Assembly: GCF_000765475.1 (NCBI RefSeq)
Contig: NZ_JRHO01000010.1
Span: forward strand, 62,001-126,000
Length of the DNA stretch: 64,000 nucleotides
Direction of reading: 5' to 3'
DNA from: Methanococcoides methylutens
GTDB lineage: Archaea > Halobacteriota > Methanosarcinia > Methanosarcinales > Methanosarcinaceae
Below the pieces are notes generated by a model. The model saw nothing but the letters and a program-made list of their open reading frames with translations, ran no database searches and was not told the DNA's origin. This document shows, piece by piece, positions 20,948 to 30,335 of this stretch. Position numbers and translations under genes: made by a program. The number at the start of each line of letters is the position of its first letter. Within the stretch, counting starts at the first letter, position 1.

Positions 20948-21609
20948 ACACAGAGAACAATTCCGGGGGGGAATCCCGGAATTCTTTTGAAACACGAACA
21001 TCATGTCCTCTTTGCCATGAGGAGCTTGTTATTAAGTGGAATAACGATGAGATTCCCTATTTCGGGGAAGTAATGTATATTTCGACTACTTGTTCTAACT
21101 GCAGCTTCAGGTTCACTGACACTATGATCCTGACCCAAAAAGAACCAGTGCGTTTCGAAATGATGGTAGAGGGCCTGGAAGATCTTAATGCAAGGGTAAT
21201 TCGTTCCACTTCAGGTACTATCCGCATTCCTGATCTGGGAATTGACGTTGAGCCGGGTTCAGTTTCAGAGTCCTATGTGACAAATATTGAAGGTATCCTG
21301 GAAAGGGTCAGAGCTGTTGTCGTGACCGCCACTGAGTGGGTAAAGGATGAACCTGAAGCACATGAACGTGGCTTAGAGCTACAGAAGATGCTCGAAGAAG
21401 CTATTCAGGGCGAACTTCCATTAAAGGTAATTATCGAAGATCCTCTTGGGAACAGTGCTATCATTTCTGAAAAAGCTACATCTCGCACTCTTTCTAGTGA
21501 AGAGGCAGCTAATCTCCATAGCGGCATGGTGATCTTTGATGTCGATTCTTCCGAGCTGGAAGTCGATTCTTCTGACAAGATCCAGCCTATTGGAAATGAA
21601 TATAAATGA
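20944..21609 (+). CDS. ZPR1-type zinc-finger protein
   Basis: A 221-residue protein with one ZPR1 unit. The zinc finger CPLCHEELV and CSNCSFRF (two CXXC pairs) is followed by a beta-rich domain with RVIRSTSGTIRIPDLGI. In eukaryotes ZPR1 acts in EF1A folding; archaeal versions are single-unit and less studied. The start TTG at 20944 overlaps the sepF stop (TTGA), with GGAAGG just before it, so the two genes are translationally coupled. The C terminus is acidic. Confidence 0.82.
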   Translation: MNTENNSGGESRNSFETRTSCPLCHEELVIKWNNDEIPYFGEVMYISTTCSNCSFRFTDTMILTQKEPVRFEMMVEGLEDLNARVIRSTSGTIRIPDLGIDVEPGSVSESYVTNIEGILERVRAVVVTATEWVKDEPEAHERGLELQKMLEEAIQGELPLKVIIEDPLGNSAIISEKATSRTLSSEEAANLHSGMVIFDVDSSELEVDSSDKIQPIGNEYK

Positions 21610-21679
21610 TGCATGTATTAGCTGAGACAATTCTAACTAAATATTCTAATTGAATCATTTTGATCTTATTGGTGACATT

Positions 21680-23116
21680 ATGGCCGAACAAGAAAAAGAA
21701 GCAGCGCTTCCTCCAAAAGAGAACTTCAGTGAATGGTATAACGACCTGCTCCAGGTAGCAGAGATCATGGATGTACGTTATCCTGTGAAGGGCTCATACG
21801 TATGGTATCCTTTTGGTTTTTCCATTCGCAGGAACGTGTATGGAATAATTCGTGAACTTCTCGACAAGGACCATCAGGAAACGATGTTCCCTCTTTTGAT
21901 ACCTGAAAATGAGTTCATGAAGGAAGCTGAGCACATTAAGGGTTTCGAGGATGAGGTTTACTGGGTATTGAACGGAGGCACAACTCCTCTGGATGTGAAG
22001 CTTGCACTTCGTCCTACCAGTGAGACCGCAATTTACCCTATGTACCGTCTCTGGGTTCGCTCACATGCTGATCTTCCATTAAAATTGTATCAGATCGTCA
22101 ACACTTTCAGATATGAAACAAAGCATACCCGTCCACTTATACGCCTTCGTGAGATCACATCTTTCAAGGAAGCACATACGGTACATGCTACATGGGACGA
22201 TGCTGCGGCACAGGTGGATGAGGCCATAAGGATCTACTCTGAGTTCTACAGGAGGCTCGCAGTTCCTGTTCTGCCTTCAAAGAGACCTAACTGGGATAAG
22301 TTCCCGGGTGCTGATTATACGATCGCAGTGGATGCACTGATGTCTGATGGCAAGACATTGCAGGTTGGAACCGCTCATCATCTGGGTGACAATTTTGCAA
22401 AGACCTTCGATATCAAATATGAGGATGCTGCTGGGGAACAGGTCTATGCTCACCAGACCTGCTATGGTGTTTCTGAACGTTGCATTGCTGCTCTGATCTC
22501 CATCCATGGTGATGACAAGGGGCTTATCATGCCGCCTGAGGTTGCACCTGTCCAGGCAGTGATTATTCCTATCCTGTTCAAGAAACCTGAAGCTGTTCTG
22601 GCTGCATGTAATGATGTAAAGGAAACCCTTGAAGCTGCAGGTGTCCGTGTTACTATCGATGATAGTGACAAGCGTCCTGGCTCCAAGTACTATAAATGGG
22701 AAATGAAAGGTGTTCCTTTAAGGATCGAGATCGGTCCTAAGGACCTTGAGAAGGAAGCTGCCATGCTTGTAAGGCGTGATACTGGTGAGAAAGAACAGGT
22801 ACCTCTTTCATCTATTGCTAATGAAGTGATCGAGAGGTTCGCTGTCATCCAGTTCTCTCTCCTGGAGAATGCAAAAGAGAACCTTAAAGCACGTATATTC
22901 GATTGTAATACTATAGAAGAGATAAAAGAGAAGGTCTCTGAAGGTATTGCACATGTCCCTTGGTGTGGCGAGGAGAAATGCGGACTTGAACTGGATGAAG
23001 AGGTTGGTGCAGGTATACTTGGAATTCCTACAGATCAGGATGAAGAAGGGAACTATAAGTGTCCTATGTGTGGCAAAGATACCAGTATAAGGGTTTACGT
23101 TGCAAAGACCTACTAA
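21680..23116 (+). CDS. proS: Prolyl-tRNA synthetase (archaeal/eukaryotic type)
   Basis: A 478-residue class II synthetase that charges tRNA-Pro. Motif 2 is seen as [19 protein letters not shown], and the proline-binding block follows it ([10 protein letters not shown]). The C-terminal extension has a four-Cys zinc site (CGEEKCG and CPMCGKD) and the chain ends in Tyr, as in this class. The ATG at 21680 follows GGTGAC; the open frame extends ten codons further upstream without a ribosome site. cobT follows 30 bp downstream on the same strand. Confidence 0.96.
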   Translation: MAEQEKEAALPPKENFSEWYNDLLQVAEIMDVRYPVKGSYVWYPFGFSIRRNVYGIIRELLDKDHQETMFPLLIPENEFMKEAEHIKGFEDEVYWVLNGGTTPLDVKLALRPTSETAIYPMYRLWVRSHADLPLKLYQIVNTFRYETKHTRPLIRLREITSFKEAHTVHATWDDAAAQVDEAIRIYSEFYRRLAVPVLPSKRPNWDKFPGADYTIAVDALMSDGKTLQVGTAHHLGDNFAKTFDIKYEDAAGEQVYAHQTCYGVSERCIAALISIHGDDKGLIMPPEVAPVQAVIIPILFKKPEAVLAACNDVKETLEAAGVRVTIDDSDKRPGSKYYKWEMKGVPLRIEIGPKDLEKEAAMLVRRDTGEKEQVPLSSIANEVIERFAVIQFSLLENAKENLKARIFDCNTIEEIKEKVSEGIAHVPWCGEEKCGLELDEEVGAGILGIPTDQDEEGNYKCPMCGKDTSIRVYVAKTY

Positions 23117-23146
23117 TATTGTAAATACATGGGAGGGTGATCAATA

Positions 23147-24193
23147 ATGGAATCTCTGATAGCTAATGATAAGAAACCTGAAAAGCCACTTTTCATTTGT
23201 GTGCTGGCAAATACTGAAACTGCCTACATTGAAAAGATATCTGCAGCAGGAAAGACTGCCAAACTGACGGACTATACTCCGACAGGGGATGCAGAACTTG
23301 TGGAGACCGGTGGCATCATCAGTACTCCGGTGATCCCAATGACCCCTCCGTACAATACTCCGACTCCGGGTCTTATCACACGTGCATCTTTACAGCTTTC
23401 AAATGTTCCTCATCTATTCGTTAATTCCGGTTTAAAGATCGCTCCTAAGGTTCCATTTGAGGACCTTAAGGCAAAGCCTGGTGAGGATATCCGTAAGGAG
23501 ATCGCGGTTCATGATGTTGAGGTTATTATTGAGCGTGCACGTGAGGTGGGTGAGAAAGTACGTGATGATCATGATATGTTCGTGATCGGAGAAAGTACTC
23601 CTGCCGGAACCACTACTGCAATGGGCGTACTCAATGCACTTGGGTATGACGGTCATGTGAGCAGCAGTTCTTGCGAGAACCCTGTTGACTTAAAGCAGAA
23701 AGTTGTCTGTGAGGCAATGGCTGTATCCGGTATTACAAAAGGATGCCTGAAGTCAGACCCTCTACGGGCGGTTTCCTGTCTTGGCGATCCTATGATGCCT
23801 GCAACTGCAGGTCTTGTGGAGGGTCTTAAAGGCAAGCGTGTCATCCTTGCAGGTGGTACTCAGATGGCAGCCGTTTATGCTTTCATGAAACACATGGGTA
23901 CTGACCTCAGCAACGTTTCCATTGTTACAACCAGTTATGTTGCAGACGATGAAAGCGCTAATTTCACAGAGATCATTGGAGCACTTGGTGCAGATATGCA
24001 TGCTGTTGATCCCGGATTCGGTCGTTCTTCCCACAAGGGCCTGAGGCAGTATGAGCTTGGGTATGTCAAGGAAGGGGTCGGTGCAGGTGGTGCACTTTAC
24101 CTTGCAGGCCTTCTGGGTGTATCTGTGGACAGCATTCGTGAAGAGATCGAGAACATTTGTGTCGAGCTTGCTGATCTCATAAATGCAGAATAA
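23147..24193 (+). CDS. cobT: CobT-like nicotinate-nucleotide phosphoribosyltransferase (archaeal family)
   Basis: A 348-residue protein of the archaeal CobT-related family, assigned to the lower-ligand step of cobamide (B12) synthesis, important for methyl transfer in methanogens. Family-like blocks are [39 protein letters not shown], and [14 protein letters not shown]. The start ATG at 23147 follows GGGAGGGTGATC. A hairpin lies 20 bp after the stop. The exact base transferred in archaea is not shown by sequence. Confidence 0.85.
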   Translation: MESLIANDKKPEKPLFICVLANTETAYIEKISAAGKTAKLTDYTPTGDAELVETGGIISTPVIPMTPPYNTPTPGLITRASLQLSNVPHLFVNSGLKIAPKVPFEDLKAKPGEDIRKEIAVHDVEVIIERAREVGEKVRDDHDMFVIGESTPAGTTTAMGVLNALGYDGHVSSSSCENPVDLKQKVVCEAMAVSGITKGCLKSDPLRAVSCLGDPMMPATAGLVEGLKGKRVILAGGTQMAAVYAFMKHMGTDLSNVSIVTTSYVADDESANFTEIIGALGADMHAVDPGFGRSSHKGLRQYELGYVKEGVGAGGALYLAGLLGVSVDSIREEIENICVELADLINAE

Positions 24194-24212
24194 TTGATAG
24201 TATCGTGGTTGT

Positions 24213-24232
24213 GAATGTATTTCGGTACATTC
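24213..24232 (+). terminator. Hairpin after cobT
   Basis: GAATGTA at 24213-24219 pairs perfectly with TACATTC at 24226-24232 around a 6-nt loop containing TTCGG. It probably ends or stabilises the proS-cobT transcript; no long T-run follows. Confidence 0.45.
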
Positions 24233-24312
24233 TAAATCCGATTTATCAGCCCCTCATACCGATACCTATATCATTAATGAGATGTATTTGAGGGTTGCAA
24301 TCGCAAGGTTGC

Positions 24313-24511
24313 GGGGCTGTGGCCTAGCCAGGAATGGCGACGGGCTCCAGCGGATAAATGATGAACAACGGGTCTGCTGAGATCTACCCGACGGGGTAGG
24401 TCGGTGAGGAACCGTTGGAGCACTGATGTGTGTTCTTTAAGAACATTTACTGTCGTAATGGCAGTGTTCGGAGAGACCCGTCGATCGTGAGTTCGAATCT
24501 CACCAGCCCCA
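24313..24511 (+). tRNA. tRNA-Trp (anticodon CCA) with a 125-nt intron
   Basis: The exons at 24313-24350 and 24476-24511 join into a 74-nt tRNA: acceptor GGGGCTG/CAGCCCC with discriminator A, anticodon stem ACGGG/CCCGT, and T loop TTCGAAT. The loop is CTCCAGA with anticodon CCA at 24347-24349. The intron falls after position 37, the usual archaeal tRNA-Trp site cut by the splicing endonuclease. No CCA end is encoded. The intron holds a box C/D guide (separate entry). Confidence 0.95.
24351..24475 (+). ncRNA. Box C/D guide RNA inside the tRNA-Trp intron
   Basis: The intron has box C ATGATGA (24358-24364), D' CTGA (24377-24380), a C'-like GTGAGGA (24404-24410) and D CTGA (24423-24426). The 9 nt before D' (ACGGGTCTG) pair with CAGACCCGT across the spliced exon junction, and the fifth nucleotide from D' faces C39. 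The bases before D (TGGAGC) pair with GCTCCA, and the fifth faces C34. So it should guide 2'-O-methylation of positions 34 and 39 of its own tRNA, as is known for intron-containing tRNA-Trp in other euryarchaea. The 3' part of the intron forms a separate stem. Confidence 0.85.
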
Positions 24512-24626
24512 CGTCCTTTCTTTCTATTTTCTTAATTTTCAAATCGAGTAGCTCTGCATCTTTTGGTTTTCTTTCCATACAAAGCTTTAAATGCTATGTT
24601 GTATGTACTAACCGATGTTTCATTGT

Positions 24627-24669
24627 CGGGATGAGAGTCCCGTAGGAGTGTGGCCGAAGTAACTTTGGC
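24627..24669 (+). promoter_or_regulatory. Structured leader in front of rpl15e
   Basis: Two hairpins precede the superoperon: CGGGA/TCCCG (24627-24631 with 24638-24642) and GCCGAAG/CTTTGGC (24653-24659 with 24663-24669, one G·U pair). They lie 36-80 nt before the rpl15e start and after a TATA-like CTTTAAATG near 24584. They may be a control leader; no known riboswitch is recognised. Confidence 0.45.
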
Positions 24670-24705
24670 TGAACCGTGAAACTAACGTGAAACAAGGTGA
24701 ATAAA

Positions 24706-25299
24706 TTGTCAAAATCATTTTATGGATATGTAAGAGACGCATGGAAGAACCCCGGAGATTCATATGTTCGTGATCTCAGGTGGGAAAGACTTCAGGTATG
24801 GAGAAAGGAAGGCTCAGTTACAAGGATCGAGCGCCCAACCCGTATCGACCGTGCACGAGCACTTGGTTACAAGGCAAAGCAGGGTATCGTAGTAGCTCGT
24901 GTAAAGGTACGAAGGGGTAGCATGAGAAAGTCACGCTACATCCGTGGTAGGCGTACTCAGCACACAGGTAAGAACAAGATAACTGTCGGCAAGAGCATCC
25001 AGAGGATCTCTGAAGAGCGTGCAAGCAGGAAATTCCCTAACATGGAAGTACTTAACTCTTACTGGGTTGGCGAAGACGGTAAACAGAAATGGTACGAAGT
25101 TATCCTTGTTGACCCAAGCCACCCTGTTATCAAAAGCGACAAGAATCTCAACTGGATCTGTGACAAGGCTCACAGCGGAAGGGCATTCCGTGGAAAGACC
25201 AGTGCAGGTCGCAAAGGCAGAGGTATGAGGAGCCGAGGTACTGGTACCGAGAAGACCAGGCCAAGCATCAGATCAAACATCAACAGCAGCAGAAAGTGA
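24706..25299 (+). CDS. rpl15e: Ribosomal protein eL15
   Basis: A 197-residue, very basic large-subunit protein starting [16 protein letters not shown], the family's usual N terminus. It contains [20 protein letters not shown] and ends in a Ser/Arg/Lys-rich tail. The TTG at 24706 is chosen because AAGGTGA ends five bases before it; a GTG nine bases upstream is part of that ribosome site. It is the first gene of the exosome superoperon, and its stop overlaps the next start (GTGA). Confidence 0.95.
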   Translation: MSKSFYGYVRDAWKNPGDSYVRDLRWERLQVWRKEGSVTRIERPTRIDRARALGYKAKQGIVVARVKVRRGSMRKSRYIRGRRTQHTGKNKITVGKSIQRISEERASRKFPNMEVLNSYWVGEDGKQKWYEVILVDPSHPVIKSDKNLNWICDKAHSGRAFRGKTSAGRKGRGMRSRGTGTEKTRPSIRSNINSSRK

Positions 25300-25751
25300 T
25301 TCACTATATCTCTGTGCGTGTAACCGCACATGCTACTGAGGATGAGTCCAGAGTAAGAAATGCTCTGGACCTATTTTTATTAAATTCATTTGACAAAGGC
25401 AAATGTACTGATACTGGGAAGTATGTTGAGGTACTTAATGTCGAAGGTTATCATGGTAACCCCATTTCCCTTTTGAGCGCTACCATCAAACGAAAACCCG
25501 ATACACGTGCTTTTGCAACATTTGTTCGTAGTAACATGTCTCCTGAGGACGTGGAACTGCTTAGAAGTGAAATGCCTGACAGGCTGGATGAAGACCAGAT
25601 GTTCCACTTAAGGTTCGATAAGCAGGCGGCATATGATGGCAAGGTAAAACTTTCCTCTTCTTCTGATGCTATTATTGTGAAGTTGAAGATCGAAACATAC
25701 CCAAAGGACCGCCAGCAGGCTGGAAATATCGTGGAGGAATTATTTGGCTGA
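25296..25751 (+). CDS. RNA-binding protein of the exosome-operon family (COG1325-like)
   Basis: A 151-residue protein starting from GTG at 25296, overlapping the rpl15e stop by four bases. It resembles the small RNA-binding protein conserved at this place in archaeal exosome operons: [18 protein letters not shown] near the start, [17 protein letters not shown] in the middle, and [16 protein letters not shown] near the end. Exact function is unknown. The operon points to rRNA or tRNA processing. Its stop overlaps the following RNase P gene. Confidence 0.75.
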   Translation: MIHYISVRVTAHATEDESRVRNALDLFLLNSFDKGKCTDTGKYVEVLNVEGYHGNPISLLSATIKRKPDTRAFATFVRSNMSPEDVELLRSEMPDRLDEDQMFHLRFDKQAAYDGKVKLSSSSDAIIVKLKIETYPKDRQQAGNIVEELFG

Positions 25752-26475
25752 TCCTGTGTTCTATGATCTTTGTGTTCATTGCGCACCAGATGGCAAAAGT
25801 ACTCAGGAAGAAATGGTTGCAATGGCAAAACATCTGGGTTTTGGTGGCATTGCACTAACTAATCATTCAAATTCTGATTCCCTTCCAAAAGGCAGTTCAG
25901 ACAAAGGCTTTGATATTTTAAGAGGCGTCGAGCTGGTCTCCTCCAATCCTTCAAAGCTTCATGGGCTTGTGGGAAAATATCGCAAAAAAGTGGAGATACT
26001 TGCTGTACATGGCGGCGATGATGGAATAAATCGTGCAGCGGTGGAAAATCCAAATGTGGATATACTTTTACATCCCGGCACTCCAAAGGGCTGTGGATTG
26101 AACCATGTGCTTGCAAAGTCTGCAAGTGATAATAATGTCGCAATTGCATTCGATATGGCTTCCCTGATAATGTTACGCGGAGGCCGGCGCGTGCACACTC
26201 TTTCCCATTTTAGGGAGGTCCTGTCACTTGCAAGGAAATATGATGTTCCTTTCTTGCTTACGAATAATGCATCATTATCTTATGGTATGCGTGCTCCGCG
26301 AGAGATGATGGCTCTGGCAACACTTTTTGGAATGGAGCGCGACGAGACCTTAATGGCTTTGAGCGATACTCCGGCAGAGATCATTAGGCGAGTTCGTCGT
26401 GGTAATAACTTCATCTGCGAAGGTGTGGAGATACTTGAAGATGATCTTTCATGTATGGAAGGTGAGGATAAATGA
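25744..26475 (+). CDS. rnp3: RNase P protein component 3 (Rpp30)
   Basis: A 243-residue PHP-like TIM-barrel protein, a protein subunit of RNase P that trims tRNA 5' ends. It starts from TTG at 25744, inside the end of the preceding gene. Family blocks are FYDLCVHCAPDG, MAKHLGFGGIALTNH, LAVHGGDDGINRAAVEN, DILLHPGTPKGCGLNHVLA and VPFLLTNNASLSYGMRAPRE. It overlaps the next gene by four bases. The Pop5 partner comes directly after it, as in other euryarchaea. Confidence 0.93.
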   Translation: MADPVFYDLCVHCAPDGKSTQEEMVAMAKHLGFGGIALTNHSNSDSLPKGSSDKGFDILRGVELVSSNPSKLHGLVGKYRKKVEILAVHGGDDGINRAAVENPNVDILLHPGTPKGCGLNHVLAKSASDNNVAIAFDMASLIMLRGGRRVHTLSHFREVLSLARKYDVPFLLTNNASLSYGMRAPREMMALATLFGMERDETLMALSDTPAEIIRRVRRGNNFICEGVEILEDDLSCMEGEDK

Positions 26476-26834
26476 AGATACTTCCTCCCACACAGCGTAC
26501 TAATAAAAGGTACTTTGCTTTTGAACTTATAGGTGGGGCTGGTGTGGATCGGAGTGACCTCCTTCGCGAAATATTTTCGTGTGCAGGGTCGCTTATCGGT
26601 GATCAGGGGTCAAGTGAATGTGATATAAGGTTACTTGATTTTGAGGATTCCAAAGGCGTTGTACGTTGCCTCAGGGAAAGGACTGATATGACACGTGCAG
26701 TTCTTGCTTCTGTGAGTTCAGTCAATGGTAAACCAGTTATTGTTCATGTTCTGGGTATATCGGGTACTGTTCATGGGGCAACAAAAAAGTATTTAGAAGA
26801 ATGCACGGTATATAGTCCTGAAGAAAAACCATGA
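26472..26834 (+). CDS. rnp2: RNase P protein component 2 (Pop5)
   Basis: A 120-residue RNase P subunit that pairs with Rpp30. It starts MKILPPTQRTNKRYFAFEL and includes RCLRERTDMTRAVLASV and IVHVLGISGTVHGATKKYL, the usual Pop5 pattern. The ATG at 26472 overlaps the rnp3 stop (ATGA). A 114-bp A/T-rich gap with TATA-like strings separates it from psmA, so the proteasome gene may also have its own promoter. Confidence 0.93.
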   Translation: MKILPPTQRTNKRYFAFELIGGAGVDRSDLLREIFSCAGSLIGDQGSSECDIRLLDFEDSKGVVRCLRERTDMTRAVLASVSSVNGKPVIVHVLGISGTVHGATKKYLEECTVYSPEEKP

Positions 26835-26948
26835 ACATCCATTTATAGAATAATTTAAATAAGTTATAAGTGAACTAGGTGAATGTGCAGAAACTCTATT
26901 CATACGTTTTTTAGCATCACGAAAGTAAATATTAGGAGATAAAAGATC

Positions 26949-27722
26949 ATGCAAATGGCACCACAAATGGGTTATGATAGAGCAATTACTGTTTTTAGTC
27001 CTGATGGAAGGCTTTTCCAGGTAGAATATGCAAGGGAGGCTGTCAAGAGAGGTACTACGGCAGCTGGCATAAAAGCAAAGGACGGTGTGGTTCTGTTGGT
27101 AGATAAGAGGATCACAAGCAGATTGATAGAGGCAGAGTCAATTGAGAAGATCTTCCAGATAGATGAGCACATAGGTGTTGCAACATCAGGCCTTGTTGCA
27201 GATGCACGTGCACTTGTAGACCGCGCAAGGGTCGAAGCTCAGGTCAATATGGTCACATATGACGAGCCTATAGGTGTAGAGGTCCTTTCCAAGAAGATCT
27301 GCGACCATAAGCAGACCTATACTCAATATGGCGGAGTTCGCCCGTACGGTACCGCTCTTTTGATAGCAGGCGTTGATGACAACAAACCAAGGTTATTCGA
27401 AAGTGATCCAAGCGGCGCACTTCTTGAGTACAAGGCAACTGCTATTGGAGCAGGCAGGAATACCTTCATGGAAACCTTCGAGGAAAAACACCGCGATGAC
27501 ATGACCATGGATGAAGTTGTTATGCTTGGAATGGAAGCACTTTACAGAGCAACAGATATGAAACTGGATGCATCCACACTTGAAGTGGGTATGGTAACTC
27601 TTGAAGACCACCAGTTCAGAAAATGTCCTGAAGAAGAGGTCGCATCCTTTGTGGAACGCATTCTTGAAGAGCACAAAGAAGACGACGAAAAGGAAGAGTC
27701 AGAGGGACAGCAGGAAGAGTAA
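26949..27722 (+). CDS. psmA: 20S proteasome alpha subunit
   Basis: A 257-residue alpha-type subunit of the 20S proteasome. The N terminus [20 protein letters not shown] has the alpha-type pattern ([20 protein letters not shown]) that forms the gate. [13 protein letters not shown] is the conserved ring-pocket region. The C-terminal ~20 residues are very acidic ([11 protein letters not shown]). It would work with the CDC48 protein at 656-2950, whose VYG tail fits the alpha-ring pockets. No beta subunit gene is in the window. Confidence 0.96.
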   Translation: MQMAPQMGYDRAITVFSPDGRLFQVEYAREAVKRGTTAAGIKAKDGVVLLVDKRITSRLIEAESIEKIFQIDEHIGVATSGLVADARALVDRARVEAQVNMVTYDEPIGVEVLSKKICDHKQTYTQYGGVRPYGTALLIAGVDDNKPRLFESDPSGALLEYKATAIGAGRNTFMETFEEKHRDDMTMDEVVMLGMEALYRATDMKLDASTLEVGMVTLEDHQFRKCPEEEVASFVERILEEHKEDDEKEESEGQQEE

Positions 27723-27763
27723 TGTATTTTCAGCATTGCTAAGTAAACAGGAGGGAGTAGAGT

Positions 27764-28456
27764 ATGGTATCACTTGATGAATCATTGGTTGCAAGGTTAA
27801 AGAAAGGCAGCGTACAGTATGAAGTACTTGTGGATCCTGATGGAGCATTGGAGTTCAAGAAAGGTGGCAAGGTAAAGATCGAGGATATTCTTGCAGTTGA
27901 GGCCATCTTTGAGGATGCTGGCAAAGGATACCACGCGTCTGAGTCCGATCTGTCCAATGCATTCGAGACCACTGATGTGTTCGAGATCGCAGCACATATT
28001 ATAAAGCACGGTGAACTTCAGCTTACTAAAGAGCAGAGAAAACACATTCTTGAAGAAAAGACCAAGCAGGTAATTTCCACTATTGCACAGAATGCGATAA
28101 ATCCACAGACAAGGACTCCTCATCCACCGGCACGTATCGAGAAGGCTATGGAAGAGGCAAAGGTCCACATTGACCCATTGAAAAGCGTCGATGAACAGGT
28201 CACCATTGTGATGAAGGCAATCAGGCCAATTATACCAATTCGCTTTGAAGAAGTGGAGGTAGAGGTCAAGATTCCTGCAGACTATGCTGGTAAATCATAT
28301 GGGGATATTGCAAAGTTCGGCACTATGCTCAAAGATAGGTGGGAGAATGATGGATCATGGGTTGCTGTGGTCAAGATGCCTGCCGGATTGCAGAATGATT
28401 TTTACGGTCTTGTAAACCATCTGACAAAAGGGGACGCTGAAACCAAACTTTTGTAA
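27764..28456 (+). CDS. SBDS/Sdo1 ribosome maturation protein
   Basis: A 230-residue SBDS-family protein, which helps release aIF6 from new 50S subunits. The N-terminal domain starts VSLDESLVARLKKGSVQYEV and has FEDAGKGYHASESDL. The middle domain has KEQRKHILEEKTKQVISTIA and HPPARIEKAMEEAKV. The C-terminal ferredoxin-like domain has RFEEVEVEVKIP. The length is normal. It follows psmA by 42 bp (GGAGGG before the ATG) and precedes rrp4 by 11 bp. Confidence 0.95.
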   Translation: MVSLDESLVARLKKGSVQYEVLVDPDGALEFKKGGKVKIEDILAVEAIFEDAGKGYHASESDLSNAFETTDVFEIAAHIIKHGELQLTKEQRKHILEEKTKQVISTIAQNAINPQTRTPHPPARIEKAMEEAKVHIDPLKSVDEQVTIVMKAIRPIIPIRFEEVEVEVKIPADYAGKSYGDIAKFGTMLKDRWENDGSWVAVVKMPAGLQNDFYGLVNHLTKGDAETKLL

Positions 28457-28467
28457 GAGGTAAATTC

Positions 28468-29256
28468 ATGGATCGGAAAATCGTAATCCCCGGACAACTC
28501 CTTTCTGATAAGGAGAAAACGGCGGGACCGGGAACATATGTAAAGGACGGCAAGGTCTATTCCTTGCTTTATGGAATTGCAAACGTCAAGAACAAAGTTT
28601 CAGTTGTACCTTTTTCAGGAAAGTATTATCCTTCACGCAAGGATTTCATAATCGGTACTGTAATTGATGTAACTCCTTCGAATTGGATAATGGAAACTGG
28701 TTCTCCTTATGACGGATTGCTTCATGTTTCCGAATATCCAAAGCGCGTAGATTCCTCAGAAATGAGGGGATGTATGAGCATCGGGGATTGCGTAATTGTT
28801 CGTGTAAAAGATGTCAGCAAGTCCATGAAAGTGGAACTTACCATGCGTGAGCCTGGTACGAGAGTGCTGACAAAAGGTCGTATCATCGATGTTGCACCTG
28901 CAAAGGTCCCTCGTGTGATCGGTCATAGTGGTTCCATGGTCTCGATCCTTAAGAAGGAGTCGAACTGTGATGTGTTCGTAGGAAAGAACGGCCGTATCTG
29001 GATCAACGGAAGATCCGGTGATATGGATCATCTGGCGGATGCTATTGAAATGATCGAACGTGAATCTCATATATCCGGTTTGACGGATAAAGTGGGCAGG
29101 TTCCTGAGAAATGAACCGGAAAAGGTTGCGGAGTCGGATGCGGATGAGCTGATAGAGGAAGAAAGGTCAACTCTGCCCGCAAAAGAAGACAACGTTACAG
29201 AAGAAACCTGTCGTAAGGTCGATGCCCTTCTTGATGATGAAGTGGATGAGGCATGA
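28468..29256 (+). CDS. rrp4: Exosome RNA-binding subunit Rrp4
   Basis: A 262-residue cap subunit of the archaeal exosome, which feeds RNA to the Rrp41/Rrp42 ring. An N-terminal segment (RKIVIPGQLLSDKEKTAG) is followed by an S1 domain with MSIGDCVIVRVKDVSKS and a KH domain with IGHSGSMVSILKKESNCDV and VGKNGRIWING. The last ~40 residues are acidic and probably disordered. It starts 11 bp after SBDS with AAGAGGT ahead of the ATG. Confidence 0.95.
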   Translation: MDRKIVIPGQLLSDKEKTAGPGTYVKDGKVYSLLYGIANVKNKVSVVPFSGKYYPSRKDFIIGTVIDVTPSNWIMETGSPYDGLLHVSEYPKRVDSSEMRGCMSIGDCVIVRVKDVSKSMKVELTMREPGTRVLTKGRIIDVAPAKVPRVIGHSGSMVSILKKESNCDVFVGKNGRIWINGRSGDMDHLADAIEMIERESHISGLTDKVGRFLRNEPEKVAESDADELIEEERSTLPAKEDNVTEETCRKVDALLDDEVDEA

Positions 29257-29306
29257 ACAGGACCTGCTGAACTATGGGAGAAAAGAGATGAAATTGGAGA
29301 TTGAAT

Positions 29307-30335
29307 ATGAGTGATAAACCGGAAAAATTTATTGATGAAAACGGGATTCGCCTTGATGGTAGGCGTGTTGATGAGATTCGCCCCATGACTGTTGAGATGG
29401 GCGTACTCTCAAGGGCAGATGGTTCATGTTATCTTGAATGGGGTAATAATAAGGTTCTTGCTGCAGTTTATGGCCCAAGGGAACTTCACCCACGCAGGCT
29501 TCAGCGCCCAGGTGAGGCGCTTGTAAGGTACAGGTACAATATGGCAGCATTCTCTGTTGAGGACCGCATACGTCCTGGTCCAAGCAGGAGGAGCACCGAG
29601 ATATCCAAAGTAAGTGGAGAGGCATTCGAACCTGTTGTTATGAAACAGTTTTACCCATCAGCTGTTATTGATGTGTTCGCAGAGGTCCTTCAGGCCGATG
29701 CCGGAACAAGAACAGCTGCGATCAATGCTGCAACACTTGCATTGGTGGATGCCGGTATCCCTATGAAGGGACTGGTGGCTGCCTGTGCTGTCGGTAAGGT
29801 GGATGGTCAGCTTGTGATCGATCTTAATAAACCTGAGGACAACTATGGTGACGCTGATCTGCCTATTGCAATGACTGAAGATGGTGAGATAACTCTCTTA
29901 CAGATGGACGGAAACCTGACTGTTGAGGAGATCAACAAGGGTGTCGAGATGGTCAAGGCAGGCTGTGAGCAGATATTTGCAATACAGAAAGCTGCTCTTC
30001 TGGAAAAGTTCGGAACTGCTGAAGAGGATGAGGTCCTTGAAGACGCTGGGCTTCAGGCTGAGATATCCTCCGAGGAAAATGTTTCTGAAGCTGTTGAAGA
30101 AGTAGAGGAGCTTGTAGAAGAGGCTGCTGCAGAGGAGACCGAAGTCCCTGAAGACGAAGAGGTCGAAGAAGCTGAAACCATGTTCGAAGAAGACGTCGCT
30201 GAATTTGAAGATGATGAGGAAGAGAACGGAGAAGAGCTCGAAGTAGTAGTGACAGAAGTAAGTGAAGAAGAAATCACTTCAGAGTCAGAGGACATTGAGT
30301 CCAATGAGGAAGAGGGTGACAAATATGAGCAATGA
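29307..30335 (+). CDS. rrp41: Exosome catalytic subunit Rrp41 with a long acidic tail
   Basis: A 342-residue RNase PH-type exoribonuclease subunit. The core (about 1-242) starts MSDKPEKFIDENGIRLDGRR and has AFSVEDRIRPGPSRRSTEIS and VIDVFAEVLQADAGTRTAAI, including the catalytic region. After that come about 100 residues made mostly of Glu, Asp and Val, far longer than the usual C terminus. The ATG at 29307 is used because GGAGA ends six bases before it; an upstream TTG (29301) is too close. It overlaps rrp42 by 11 bp. Confidence 0.95.
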   Translation: MSDKPEKFIDENGIRLDGRRVDEIRPMTVEMGVLSRADGSCYLEWGNNKVLAAVYGPRELHPRRLQRPGEALVRYRYNMAAFSVEDRIRPGPSRRSTEISKVSGEAFEPVVMKQFYPSAVIDVFAEVLQADAGTRTAAINAATLALVDAGIPMKGLVAACAVGKVDGQLVIDLNKPEDNYGDADLPIAMTEDGEITLLQMDGNLTVEEINKGVEMVKAGCEQIFAIQKAALLEKFGTAEEDEVLEDAGLQAEISSEENVSEAVEEVEELVEEAAAEETEVPEDEEVEEAETMFEEDVAEFEDDEEENGEELEVVVTEVSEEEITSESEDIESNEEEGDKYEQ

